Under the pieces are notes generated by a model. That model searched no databases and had not been told where the DNA came from. It saw nothing but the letters and a program-made list of their open reading frames with translations. Source: Candidatus Thalassarchaeaceae archaeon (GTDB taxonomy: Archaea; Thermoplasmatota; Poseidoniia; Poseidoniales; Thalassarchaeaceae). From it: 41,512 nt of DNA. The translations under genes and the position numbers were made by a program. The stretch is from contig JAPYUP010000012.1 in NCBI GenBank assembly GCA_029940695.1, positions 1 to 41,512 on the forward strand. The letters are read 5' to 3'. Below, one piece after another: positions 8,362 through 16,606 of the stretch; the stretch's first letter is position 1, and the number at the start of each line of letters is the position of its first letter.

Positions 8362-9930
8362 ATGAGTGAGGGCGCAGACCGACCCAAGGTCGTCATCGTC
8401 CCAGAGCACACCAAAGTCACAAGTGGCACCGAGGTTCAGGAGAAGCTAATCATCGCCGCACGCGTATTCTCCGATCTGCTCAAGCCGACCTTCGGGCCAA
8501 GGGGCCTCGACAAGATGCTCTACAAGACCGACGGCGCAACCGCGGTGACGAACGACGGTGCTAAGATCGTCGCCGAGCTTCTCGTCAGGCATCCAGCGGC
8601 GAAGATGATGGTCTCGATGGCTAACTCCCAAGAGGAGGATTGCGGCGATGGCGTTACCACCACGATGTTAATCTGCGGCTCACTGCTGATTGAGGCCAAC
8701 ACCCTGCTGCGCAAAGGACTCCACCCGCTTACCCTCGTTGACGGCTACGCCCTCGCCCTCGAGGCGGCCCGTGAGCAGATGAGTGCTGATGCACGAGAGT
8801 CAGACAAGCCCGGTTTGTTAGCCGTGGCCGAGACAGCCCTTCGCGGCAAGGTCGCCGAGTCTGCGCTGGACTTTTTCGCCCCGATGATTGTCGAGGCGCT
8901 CTCCACTGTCGCGAAGAACCGCGAGGGTGCGGCCGCGGAGCACGTCACAATGCACAAGACAGGCACCGGTGGACTGCGTGACTCTCGCTTTGTCAACGGT
9001 ATCGTCGTCAACAGGCGAGTGATAATGGATGGTCTTCCCAACGACCTGAGTGACGCCAAAGTCGCCTGCCTCGACGGGGACCTCAAGATGAGGGAGCTGA
9101 CTAGGGACGTCGAAATCAAAATCACCAATGCAGGAGAACTGGATTCTTTCATCGAAGCCGAGCACGAGCTCAGGGATGCAATCGCCGCGAGCGTCATCGG
9201 CAGTGGAGCGGGTGCCGTGCTATGCTCCGGCGAGATCGATAGGGACATCCTACACCGCCTTGCAGATTCCGGCATCCTCGCCGTAGGCGAGTTGGACTCA
9301 AGTGAGATACGCAACGCATCCGAGGCTTTGGGTGCGAGATTGGTCGACTCACCCTTGGATATTGAGGCCTCGGACCTAGGTCACTGTGGCCGCATCTCGT
9401 GGGAGAGGCGAGAGGAATCAGATAGCGTAGAGGACGTGATTCGCATCGAGAACTGCCCAAGCCCAGCCATCGTTACCATAGAAGTGGGAGGGGCCGGTGA
9501 GACTGGAACTGAGGAGGTCATTCGCGGTCTGCACGACTCCCTACGAGCAACCTCGCTGGCATTCGATGAGGAACTGCTGCCCGGAGCCGGTTCCATCCAC
9601 GCTAGGATGGCCCACGCGGTTAGAAGGGCATTGGAGGCTCAGGGAGGCCGGGAGAGGCTCGCTATGGAGGCGTTTGCCAGAGCACTTGAGACGATACCCG
9701 CAACCCTAGCGGAAAACGGAGGCGACGACCCCCTAGATCGCGTGCTGGAGCTTCGAGCCGCTGCGAGGGAAGGAACCGCCCCGGTGGGTATTTCCCCGGA
9801 AGGCAAGACTTGGGAGGTCAATGGCGTCTGGCACCCTCGTTCGGTCATAGAGAACTCTCTTGTGTCCGCCACTGGGACCGCGATGAGCATGCTCAGAATC
9901 GATCAGGTCATCTCGGCACGAGGCGACTAG
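8362..9930 (+). CDS. Thermosome (group II chaperonin) subunit, diverged
   Basis: A group II chaperonin subunit of 522 residues; these assemble into ATP-driven double rings that fold cytosolic proteins. The ATP-site motifs are present: GPRGLDKML at residues 45-53, NDGA at 64-67, GDGVTTT at 95-101, and the C-terminal RIDQVI at 512-517. Several positions depart from the usual thermosome: GDGT is GDGV, the RGGT-like turn before the helix with LHDSL reads EVGGAGETG, RIDD is RIDQ, and the usual Gly/Met-rich tail is absent (the protein ends in ARGD). It may therefore be a specialised paralogue working with a canonical subunit encoded elsewhere. It is followed 46 nt later by purH on the same strand. 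Confidence 0.9.
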   Translation: MSEGADRPKVVIVPEHTKVTSGTEVQEKLIIAARVFSDLLKPTFGPRGLDKMLYKTDGATAVTNDGAKIVAELLVRHPAAKMMVSMANSQEEDCGDGVTTTMLICGSLLIEANTLLRKGLHPLTLVDGYALALEAAREQMSADARESDKPGLLAVAETALRGKVAESALDFFAPMIVEALSTVAKNREGAAAEHVTMHKTGTGGLRDSRFVNGIVVNRRVIMDGLPNDLSDAKVACLDGDLKMRELTRDVEIKITNAGELDSFIEAEHELRDAIAASVIGSGAGAVLCSGEIDRDILHRLADSGILAVGELDSSEIRNASEALGARLVDSPLDIEASDLGHCGRISWERREESDSVEDVIRIENCPSPAIVTIEVGGAGETGTEEVIRGLHDSLRATSLAFDEELLPGAGSIHARMAHAVRRALEAQGGRERLAMEAFARALETIPATLAENGGDDPLDRVLELRAAAREGTAPVGISPEGKTWEVNGVWHPRSVIENSLVSATGTAMSMLRIDQVISARGD

Positions 9931-9976
9931 GGCGGTGGACGCAAACCATTCAAGGCCACCGCACCCACGCAAAATT

Positions 9977-11566
9977 ATGGCCTCGCCGCGCGCACTGCTG
10001 AGCGTTTGGGATAAGTCAGGAATCGAGGACCTCGGAACAGCTCTTGTAGGCATGGGCTGGGAATTACTGTCTACAGGTGGAACTGCACGCGCGCTCAGTG
10101 AATCGGGATTGGAAGTCAAAGAAGTGAGCGAAGACACTGGCCATCCGGAGGCCTTCGATGGGCGTGTCAAGACGCTTCATCCCGCTGTCCACGGAGGAAT
10201 CCTCGCACGTCGTTACCGCAAGGACGACATGGACACCCTCTCAGATTTAGGATACGGAACAATCGACCTCGTGTGCGTCAACCTGTATCCCTTTGAAGCG
10301 GCCGCTGCACTAGATCCCCCTGCGCCTATTGACGAACTCATCGAGATGATTGACATCGGCGGGCCCACCATGGTTCGTTCAGCCGCCAAGAACCACCGCG
10401 ACGTGCTGGTACTCACTCATCCCGACCAGTACCACAGAGTGCTGGACGCTCTCGCCACTGCTGACGGCAGCCCATCGGGAGTCGACTCCGAGGCTCGAGA
10501 GGAGTTGGCGCTCGCCGCATTCCAGAGGACGACGGCCTACGATGCTGCAATTTCCAACGAACTAGAGGGCAGGTTCGCAGACTTGACGGTGCCCTCGCGT
10601 ATCCTCCTCGCATCCGGTTTGGGAATCGGGCTGCGCTACGGCGAGAACCCTCACCAGCCCGCTGCGTTCTACCCCGAATCCTCAGTATCAGGACCCTCGG
10701 GCCTCGCAGCAGCCGTCCAGCATGGCGGGAAGGAACTATCGTACAACAACTACCTCGACCTCGACGGCGCCCTGCGCCTCGCGCGTTCCCTCTATGTCAC
10801 CTGCTCTGATGAGCTCCACTCCTGCGTCCTCATCAAGCACACCAATCCTTGTGGTGCAGCAGTAGACGCCACTCAAGTCGACGCGTGGCGAAACGCACTA
10901 GAAAGCGATACCGAGAGTGCGTTCGGCTGCGTCATCGCATTCACGAAACCAGTAGAGAAGGGAACTGCAGAGGCGATAGGAGGCCATTTTTTTGAGTGCA
11001 TAATCGCACCGGGTTACGAGCCCGGGGCGCTGGACATCCTATCCTCTAAGAAGAACCGCAGGATTCTCACTTTAGACCAGTTCGAGCCGAGGGTAGATGA
11101 GGTCAGGCTGCGACAGATTGATGGAGGCTGGCTGTCCCAGATGCAGGGTCCACCGAAGATTGACTGGGACAAGGTGAGTTGCGTCACCGAGCGACAGGTC
11201 AGCATCCCCGAGGTCGCTCTGGCCCGATTCGGTTCAGCGGTGCTAGCAGAGGTCAAGTCGAATGCGATAATTCTGGTCGCTAAGACAGAGACAGGCTGCG
11301 CGACGGTAGGCGTTGGTCCGGGTCAGACCAGCCGGATCGAGGCGGTGAGGATTGCTGCCCATAGGGCGAGCGAACGAGCTCAGGGATCCATGATGGTCTC
11401 AGATGCCTTTTTTCCGTTCAGGGATGGAATCGATGCGGCACACGTGGCCGGCGTGGCCGTAGTGGTACAGCCAGGCGGCTCGGTGCGTGACCAGGAATCG
11501 ATAGACGCAGCCAACGAGCACGGTATGGCCATGATTCTCACCGGAACCAGACTGTTCCTCCACTGA
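9977..11566 (+). CDS. purH: Bifunctional AICAR transformylase / IMP cyclohydrolase
   Basis: This enzyme does the last two steps of IMP synthesis: formylation of AICAR with 10-formyl-tetrahydrofolate and ring closure. Its 529 residues match the normal PurH length. The N-terminal MGS-like cyclohydrolase domain shows LLSTGGTARALSESG at about 30-44 and TLHPAVHGGILARR at 67-79. The transformylase domain has the catalytic Lys-His pair in LIKHTNPCGAA (K287, H288), and the end GVAVVVQPGGSVRDQ ... TRLFLH is typical. ATG 9977 is chosen because it begins just before the conserved first strand. Many archaea use PurP and PurO instead, so a fused PurH, together with PurN nearby, points to bacterial-type late purine synthesis. 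Confidence 0.96.
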   Translation: MASPRALLSVWDKSGIEDLGTALVGMGWELLSTGGTARALSESGLEVKEVSEDTGHPEAFDGRVKTLHPAVHGGILARRYRKDDMDTLSDLGYGTIDLVCVNLYPFEAAAALDPPAPIDELIEMIDIGGPTMVRSAAKNHRDVLVLTHPDQYHRVLDALATADGSPSGVDSEAREELALAAFQRTTAYDAAISNELEGRFADLTVPSRILLASGLGIGLRYGENPHQPAAFYPESSVSGPSGLAAAVQHGGKELSYNNYLDLDGALRLARSLYVTCSDELHSCVLIKHTNPCGAAVDATQVDAWRNALESDTESAFGCVIAFTKPVEKGTAEAIGGHFFECIIAPGYEPGALDILSSKKNRRILTLDQFEPRVDEVRLRQIDGGWLSQMQGPPKIDWDKVSCVTERQVSIPEVALARFGSAVLAEVKSNAIILVAKTETGCATVGVGPGQTSRIEAVRIAAHRASERAQGSMMVSDAFFPFRDGIDAAHVAGVAVVVQPGGSVRDQESIDAANEHGMAMILTGTRLFLH

Positions 11567-11641
11567 GTCAGCCCTACCCCCACATCTCGTCATTCACCAC
11601 AAACGGCGGCATCATCATACCCCAGACTCAGATGGCGATGC

Positions 11642-12679
11642 ATGGACCCCGGCTCCTCCGGTCCACCGAACGTATACGACGATGTCGTATCCGCAATCGG
11701 AAACACCCCCCTAATCAGACTCAACCGTCTTACTGCGGAGTTGCAGACCTCATCTGTCTGGGTCAAGTTGGAACGCTGCAATCCAGGTGGTTCTATCAAG
11801 GACAGGATTGGCTTGCAGATGGTCCTAGACGCCGAGGCCAAGGGGTTGCTGAAACCAGGTGGAGTAATCGTCGAAGCAACCTCTGGTAATACTGGAATTG
11901 GGTTGGCAATCGTGGCAGCACAGCGAGGGTACCGCTGCATCTTCACCATCCCCGACAAGATGAGCGATGAGAAGATCTCATTGCTGCGGGCTATAGGCGC
12001 CGAGGTGCACGTTTGCCCCACCGCGGTCGAGAAGGAGAACCCCCTCTCCTACTACGAGGTCGCGGCTCGCTTGGCTAGGGAGATTCCTGGTGCCTGGTAT
12101 CCTGACCAGTATTCGCATCAGGCCAACCCGCTGGCCCACCTGCTTTCCACCGGTCCTGAGATCTGGGAGCAGACTGAGGGCAGATTGACCCACTTCGTGG
12201 CGACGATGGGAACGGGTGGCACGATTACGGGAACCGCACGCGCATTGAGGAATCTGGCTGAGTCCAACAGTCGAAATCCACCGATGATAGTCGGTGTCGA
12301 CGCAGTCGGCTCCATTCTGAAACAATGGTTTGAGGAAGGCACTGTGGGCGTGGCCCACACCTACCAGGTCGAAGGCTTCGGTGAGGATTTCATCCCCACG
12401 ACCACTGATTTCTCACTAATTGACGAGATACACCAGGTCGACGACGGCACGTGCTTTCGCTGGGCTAGGGCGTTGGCTAAGCGCGAGGGAATGTTCTGCG
12501 GGGGCTCGTGTGGCGGGGCAATCAAGGTGGCCCTCGACATCGCTGAGCGGTCCGATGCGGCCGGCGAGGCAGCGATGATTGTGGCCATCCTCCCAGATGC
12601 GGGCAATCCATACCTCTCCAAATTCTATGACGACGAGTGGCTGTTGGAGAACGGATGGGACCCGAAGGACTGGGAATAA
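11642..12679 (+). CDS. Cystathionine beta-synthase (catalytic core)
   Basis: A PLP enzyme of the cysteine synthase/cystathionine beta-synthase family, 345 residues. The PLP lysine is in NPGGSIKDRIG (K53), the substrate loop is EATSGNTGIG at 79-87, and the phosphate-binding GTGGTITGT lies near residue 190. The GYRCIFTIPDKMSDEKISLLRAIGAEV segment and the C-terminal CGGSCGGA ... LPDAGNPYLSKFYDDEWL are closer to eukaryotic-type CBS than to CysK. No regulatory CBS pair is present. It would condense serine and homocysteine to cystathionine, or make cysteine from O-acetyl/phosphoserine; the facing cystathionine lyase gene supports the first. ATG 11642 leaves 75 nt after purH. Confidence 0.88.
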   Translation: MDPGSSGPPNVYDDVVSAIGNTPLIRLNRLTAELQTSSVWVKLERCNPGGSIKDRIGLQMVLDAEAKGLLKPGGVIVEATSGNTGIGLAIVAAQRGYRCIFTIPDKMSDEKISLLRAIGAEVHVCPTAVEKENPLSYYEVAARLAREIPGAWYPDQYSHQANPLAHLLSTGPEIWEQTEGRLTHFVATMGTGGTITGTARALRNLAESNSRNPPMIVGVDAVGSILKQWFEEGTVGVAHTYQVEGFGEDFIPTTTDFSLIDEIHQVDDGTCFRWARALAKREGMFCGGSCGGAIKVALDIAERSDAAGEAAMIVAILPDAGNPYLSKFYDDEWLLENGWDPKDWE

Positions 12680-12685
12680 ATCGCT

Positions 12686-13828
12686 TCAGGCATTCTTGAA
12701 GGCCTGTTCCAGATCAGCGATTATGTCATTCGGGTCTTCGACTCCGACAGACAGGCGCACCAGTCCGTCGGAGAAGCCTCGAGCCAGCCTCTCTTCTTGA
12801 GGAACCTCCGCATGGGTCATGGTGGCCGGGTGGGTGATCATCGTCTCTACCGAACCCAGACTCTCAGCCAGTAGACACAACTCCACTGAATTCATCAGCG
12901 CCTTTCCTGATTCCAAACCACCCTTCAGCTCGAAGGAAATCATTCCGCTGTACCCACTCATCTGCTCGGCTGCAATCTGATGGCCGGGGTGGGAGACCAG
13001 ACCGGGATACGTCACCTTCGCCACCTTGGCGTGCCCCTCTAGATATGCAGCCACCTTCTCAGCATTCTCCCAGTGGCGCTGCATCCTCAGATGCAGCGTC
13101 TTGAGACCAAGAATTGTGAGCCAGCAGTCGAACGGGCCAGGAACGGCCCCCACGGTCTTTTGGATGAACTTCAGTCTCTCGAAGAGGTCATCGCGGTTGG
13201 TAATGACCGCACCGCCAATTAGTTGGTTGTGCCCACTGAGATACTTTGTGGTGCTGTGTAGGACTATGTCAACACCATACTCGAGAGGCTTGAGAAATAC
13301 CGGGGTGGCGAAGGTCGAATCAACCACATACAGTAGTTCGTGCTCCTTGGCGATTTTGCCGACAGCATCCAGATCGGTGATTCTGAGCAACGGGTTGGTA
13401 GGCGTCTCAATCCAGATCATCTTCGTCTCGGGCCTGATGGCCGCTTCCACGTTCGCCGCGTCCTGAGAGTCCACATACGAGAAATGCATGTCATAATTCA
13501 CCAACAGTCGATTGAAATGCCGCGAAGTGCCGCCATAGACATCATCCGAGCAAATGACGTGATCGCCGGATCCAAGCAGTTTCAGACAACTGTCCACACT
13601 TGCCATCCCACTGGAGAAGGCCACTCCGTATCTGCCCCCTTCAATGGCGGCAAGATGCTCCTCCAACATCTGTCGGGTCGGGTTGGAAGATCTGGTGTAA
13701 TCGAAGCCCTTGTCTTTCCCCACTTCTTCTAACACATAGGTTGCAGTCTGATACAGAGGAGGAATAATCGCTCCCGTGGTGGGGTCGGGCTCACTGCGCC
13801 CTCTCACTATAGTCGTGTCGAATTTCAT
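12686..13828 (-). CDS. Cystathionine gamma-lyase / gamma-synthase family PLP enzyme
   Basis: A Cys/Met metabolism PLP enzyme of about 380 residues. Family motifs are YTRSSNPTRQMLE near residues 44-56, AFSSGMASVDS at 70-80, IWIETPTNPLLRI, the PLP lysine in HSTTKYLSGH (K195), and GSVETMITHPATMTH near the C-terminus. It cleaves cystathionine to cysteine, 2-oxobutyrate and ammonia, or runs the synthase reaction; sequence alone does not separate the two. The convergent cystathionine beta-synthase, with 6 nt between stops, makes a transsulfuration pair most likely. ATG 13828 starts the canonical MKFDTTIVRG with a GAGG upstream; ATG 13840 is an alternative adding four residues. Confidence 0.9.
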   Translation of the reverse strand: MKFDTTIVRGRSEPDPTTGAIIPPLYQTATYVLEEVGKDKGFDYTRSSNPTRQMLEEHLAAIEGGRYGVAFSSGMASVDSCLKLLGSGDHVICSDDVYGGTSRHFNRLLVNYDMHFSYVDSQDAANVEAAIRPETKMIWIETPTNPLLRITDLDAVGKIAKEHELLYVVDSTFATPVFLKPLEYGVDIVLHSTTKYLSGHNQLIGGAVITNRDDLFERLKFIQKTVGAVPGPFDCWLTILGLKTLHLRMQRHWENAEKVAAYLEGHAKVAKVTYPGLVSHPGHQIAAEQMSGYSGMISFELKGGLESGKALMNSVELCLLAESLGSVETMITHPATMTHAEVPQEERLARGFSDGLVRLSVGVEDPNDIIADLEQAFKNA

Positions 13829-13904
13829 GCCATCCCTCATCCGATGCGTCAAGTAATCTAGCAAAAGTGTTTCAGTGCACCGATCCCTTCTCCATAGGGT
13901 CGAA

Positions 13905-14420
13905 TCACTTGCGGGTCGGGACCTTGAAGCCGACGTACCACATTCCAATAATCCCGACTAGGATAATCGTCCCAACACCGAATCCAGGATCTGCCCCATT
14001 CCACGTCGCAGGTTCGGTCAGCACCCCCTCCCCTCGTGTTGATACGTACCATACGAAGTAAGCCGAGAGAGACGCCATCAAAGCGATGAATCCGACGGTG
14101 ACGTACTTGGCGTGCTGGGAAACGGTCTTGCCAGAGGCGTAGTACTCGAACATCGCGGCCCCGAAGTAGGGATTGGTCAGCGTCTTGCGAAACATCCTCT
14201 CGCTGGAGAGTGAGAATAGAAAGGCAGCCGGGACCGCCCAAGAGACGGTAGGCCACCCGGGAATCCAGATGCCGATAACTGCGAACGCAAGAAAGAGCGT
14301 TCCGAGGCCGACGTACAGCCTGCTTTTGCCAGGCGTGCTCGCCACGCAGTAGTGTTCGACAATCTCATCGACGGTCTGCAGCCTATCCACAGCTGGCCCT
14401 CCAATGCGCTGCCGGTGCAT
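13905..14420 (-). CDS. DUF454 (YbaN-like) membrane protein
   Basis: A membrane protein of about 171 residues. Hydrophobic segments lie at roughly 35-54, 57-70, 107-127 and 148-166. The core GLGTLFLAFAVIGIWIPGWPT, then FLFSLSSERMFRKTLTNPYFG and YYASGKTVSQHAK, follows the DUF454/YbaN pattern (GIWxPxxPT, S..R...WL....FG). The function of the family is unknown. The N-terminal 30 residues are soluble and less certain; ATG 14420 is the first that does not run far into the divergent purN gene. Its stop lies 76 nt upstream-side of the gamma-lyase start on the same strand, so co-transcription is possible. Confidence 0.72.
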   Translation of the reverse strand: MHRQRIGGPAVDRLQTVDEIVEHYCVASTPGKSRLYVGLGTLFLAFAVIGIWIPGWPTVSWAVPAAFLFSLSSERMFRKTLTNPYFGAAMFEYYASGKTVSQHAKYVTVGFIALMASLSAYFVWYVSTRGEGVLTEPATWNGADPGFGVGTIILVGIIGMWYVGFKVPTRK

Positions 14421-14423
14421 CGC

Positions 14424-14431
14424 GTGTATAA
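14424..14431 (+). promoter_or_regulatory. Putative TATA box for purN
   Basis: The 48-bp gap between two divergent genes contains GTGTATAAG, a reasonable archaeal TATA element. It would place a start site around 14452 and a short leader before ATG 14469. No good BRE purine run is visible, so this is a weak call. Confidence 0.35.
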
Positions 14432-14468
14432 GGCCAGATGCACCTACCTCTTGACCCTCTCTGCGAAC

Positions 14469-15149
14469 ATGTTTGTGCCGAACCCTCAAGCGCACCCTGC
14501 ACCTCAACGTGCCATGCGCTTGGGTTACGCACTGCCACGATCTGCCACTCCTGAGGACCCCATCCGCCTCGCAGTCTTGATTTCTGGAGGTGGTTCTGGC
14601 CTTGAGGCCCTGCTGAACTACCAGCACGACCAGCCGCGCTGCCACCGAACCATTCTCGTGCTCGCTGACAGTCCGCACGCGGGCGGTTTGGAGCACGGTA
14701 GCAGACACAGTGTGAAATCTGTCAGTGTCCCTTTGCCCATGAAGATTAACAAGTCCGAGCGACGCGTCGCCCACGAGCATTTGATACACGACGAACTGGT
14801 CGCTGCGGACGTCGAACTCGTAGTCCTGAGTGGCTACATGCGCATCCTTACCCCTTGGTTCGTATCACGCTGGAAGGGGCGTCTGGTCAACATCCACCCC
14901 TCTTTGCTGCCGGACTTCCCAGGTGCCCATGCGCACAGGGATGCCCTAGCTGCTGGGGCCAGCGTCACCGGGTGCACGGTGCATCTAGTTGACGAACACG
15001 TCGATTCGGGACTGATTCTCGCGCAGAGGCAGGTGGAGGTGCTGCCCGGTGAGGACGAGGAGGCCCTGCAGGAACGTATCAAGAGAATCGAACACGTACT
15101 CTATCCGAAGACTCTCGACAGGCTATGCTCAGGGCAGGTCTCGCTCTAG
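14469..15149 (+). CDS. purN: Phosphoribosylglycinamide formyltransferase
   Basis: A folate-dependent GAR transformylase, step three of purine synthesis, about 226 residues. The phosphate-binding loop is LAVLISGGGSGLEALL at residues 34-49. The catalytic trio of the family is visible as N141 and H143 in NIHPSLLPDFPG and D179 in VDEHVDSG. The N-terminus is about 30 residues longer than usual PurN; ATG 14514 is an alternative that would remove 15 of them, but a TATA-like element fits ATG 14469 better. The 3' end overlaps the convergent mobA-like gene by 21 nt. With purH it gives two bacterial-style folate steps of the pathway in one window. Confidence 0.92.
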   Translation: MFVPNPQAHPAPQRAMRLGYALPRSATPEDPIRLAVLISGGGSGLEALLNYQHDQPRCHRTILVLADSPHAGGLEHGSRHSVKSVSVPLPMKINKSERRVAHEHLIHDELVAADVELVVLSGYMRILTPWFVSRWKGRLVNIHPSLLPDFPGAHAHRDALAAGASVTGCTVHLVDEHVDSGLILAQRQVEVLPGEDEEALQERIKRIEHVLYPKTLDRLCSGQVSL

Positions 15150-15707
15150 GTCCTCTGGACGGTTGACGTTCCGTAGCACTTGAGGATCCTCCACAAGCAC
15201 TGAGTGCTGTCCCTCTGAGAACTGGACGTGAAGTGGCCTCCGGTCACTGCTACCAATCATATTGAGGATTCGCTGCGGACGAATCAGTGCCAATAGGGGG
15301 TGCGACCTCTCTCCGTCATGAGGCATAATCAATGCGTCCAGTTCACCGAGCCCTTCCTCCAGCGACCAGAACAGCCCAGCGGAGATCCAAGGCACGTCTA
15401 CGGGGGCTAGTTGTATGGTTTTCAGATCCTTGCATTGTGGGTCCTCCAGAACTTCGACCAAAGCATCGATTGGGCCTGCGTGGATATTTCCATCCAAGAC
15501 CCACTCTACTTGTATCTCCTCATCGATTACAGTTCCATACCTATCAATATCCTCTGGCCTTGCAACAGCGATTCTGATAGGCTCCCTGCCAGCCTCCGCG
15601 AGCGCCCTCGTCACCCTCGCAATCATGGCTTCACCATCGACTTTGACGAGTGCTTTGTCCTCACCCATTCTTGAGGATCGCCCTCCAGCGAGTAACAGGG
15701 AACGCAT
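15129..15707 (-). CDS. MobA-like molybdenum cofactor guanylyltransferase / NTP transferase
   Basis: A nucleotidyltransferase of 192 residues with the MobA/GlmU-type opening LLLAGGRSSRMGEDKALVKVDG at residues 4-25, written here only as its key parts LAGG, RMG and DKAL. A second metal/nucleotide motif is LAPVDVPWIS, corresponding to the D-x-P motif of the family. MobA transfers GMP from GTP to molybdopterin to give the MGD cofactor. The sequence LHVQFSEGQHSVLVEDPQVLRNVNRPEDL carries the FxNVNxPEDL ending typical of MobA. It is last in a leftward run with two small unknown genes and a TerB-like gene; its start is 4 nt after the preceding stop. Confidence 0.82.
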   Translation of the reverse strand: MRSLLLAGGRSSRMGEDKALVKVDGEAMIARVTRALAEAGREPIRIAVARPEDIDRYGTVIDEEIQVEWVLDGNIHAGPIDALVEVLEDPQCKDLKTIQLAPVDVPWISAGLFWSLEEGLGELDALIMPHDGERSHPLLALIRPQRILNMIGSSDRRPLHVQFSEGQHSVLVEDPQVLRNVNRPEDLERDLP

Positions 15708-15711
15708 CTTC

Positions 15712-15921
15712 TCACCTCAGGTCGTCCAATCGCCTGAGTGCGTGCTGAATCTCTTCCATGAGATCGAGTGCCCTATGAATCAAAATCTGCCGGTCCTTGC
15801 GAGCCGAAGTCTCCGCGAGCCATCCCATCAGTTGTGAGATATCCTGAGCATCTCGCTTGATCGTCCACTCGAGAACCTCCTCGGAAACAGGGTCATCAGA
15901 TGGTAGCAGGCGTTCGACCAT
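15712..15921 (-). CDS. Small helical protein of unknown function
   Basis: A 69-residue protein, acidic and charged, predicted almost fully helical, with heptad-like spacing in IHRALDLMEEIQHALRRLDDL that may form a coiled coil. It has no membrane segment or cysteine. I do not recognise it. Its reality is supported by its tight fit in the leftward run: 25 nt after the preceding stop and 4 nt before the mobA-like start, with no competing reading on this strand. Confidence 0.55.
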   Translation of the reverse strand: MVERLLPSDDPVSEEVLEWTIKRDAQDISQLMGWLAETSARKDRQILIHRALDLMEEIQHALRRLDDLR

Positions 15922-15946
15922 AACTGCGAGAGCGGTCGGTGACGCA

Positions 15947-16606
15947 TCAGTCCTGCGCCTCTCTAGTCACAACTTTGTCCTTTATCCTGCCTAGAAGCGA
16001 GTCGCCGTCTGGAACTTGGACCCCTGACAACAGCATAATCACATCATCGCTAGCCATTGTCCCTCTGATGGTCCCGACATAAACTGTGATGAGCGCCAAG
16101 TGGGCCTCGACGAGCCTACCCCCACACCAAGATGCCAGCACTCCTTCACTAGGCATTGGTTTTCCCGCTCTGAGGAGCTCCTCGATGCTGAGCAGCAGCG
16201 CCTCTGCTGGCTCTTTCGAGCCCACCGATGCGGCGAGGGTACTCCAGGGATCGATTCTTAGAAGGGCTTGATCGATGTTAGCTAGCAGCAGCGCTGCCAG
16301 CGCCACGTCCTCTCTCCCATGCCTCCTCCAGAGCCCGCCAATCAACTTGAGCAGGACATCCTGCTGCTCGCCTGCCTCGGTTATGAGCCATGAGGCAATG
16401 CGCCTCAGCAGTTCGTCTGGGGTCCCTAGGTGGAATGCGTATCCTGCTGAGGCCCCCAGTCTGTCAGTGCTGGACTTCATAATCATCGCGGGCACCCCGA
16501 TGGGATATGCCCCGCGAACCACATTCGCAAGCTTCCTGCAGGAGCGATGCACACCACCAGACTGCCGTTCGAGGAATTCATCAAGAGGTGCTGTGCGACT
16601 CATCAT
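15947..16606 (-). CDS. Helical-repeat-like protein of unknown function
   Basis: A 219-residue soluble protein that looks all-alpha. Repeated helix pairs such as LLRRIASWLITEAGEQQDVLLKL, GLWRRHGREDVALAALLLANI and WSTLAASVGSKEPAEALLLSIEELL recall HEAT/ARM-type or AlkD-like solenoids, but no DNA-glycosylase active-site residue is evident and I do not assign a function. A Cys/Gly segment, VLASWCGGRLVEAHLAL, lies in the last third. Its start codon overlaps the stop of the TerB-like gene as ATGATG/TGA, so the two are translationally coupled and probably act together. Confidence 0.6.
   Translation of the reverse strand: MMSRTAPLDEFLERQSGGVHRSCRKLANVVRGAYPIGVPAMIMKSSTDRLGASAGYAFHLGTPDELLRRIASWLITEAGEQQDVLLKLIGGLWRRHGREDVALAALLLANIDQALLRIDPWSTLAASVGSKEPAEALLLSIEELLRAGKPMPSEGVLASWCGGRLVEAHLALITVYVGTIRGTMASDDVIMLLSGVQVPDGDSLLGRIKDKVVTREAQD

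Noticed and set aside
8254-8409. N-terminal extension of the surface protein past its signal peptide
   Set aside because: It overlaps the divergent chaperonin gene and places a signal peptide internally.
13905-14789. A 294-residue reading extending the DUF454 gene upstream
   Set aside because: The extra N-terminal 120 residues lie antisense to purN and are basic and low in family likeness; the conserved part begins near ATG 14420.
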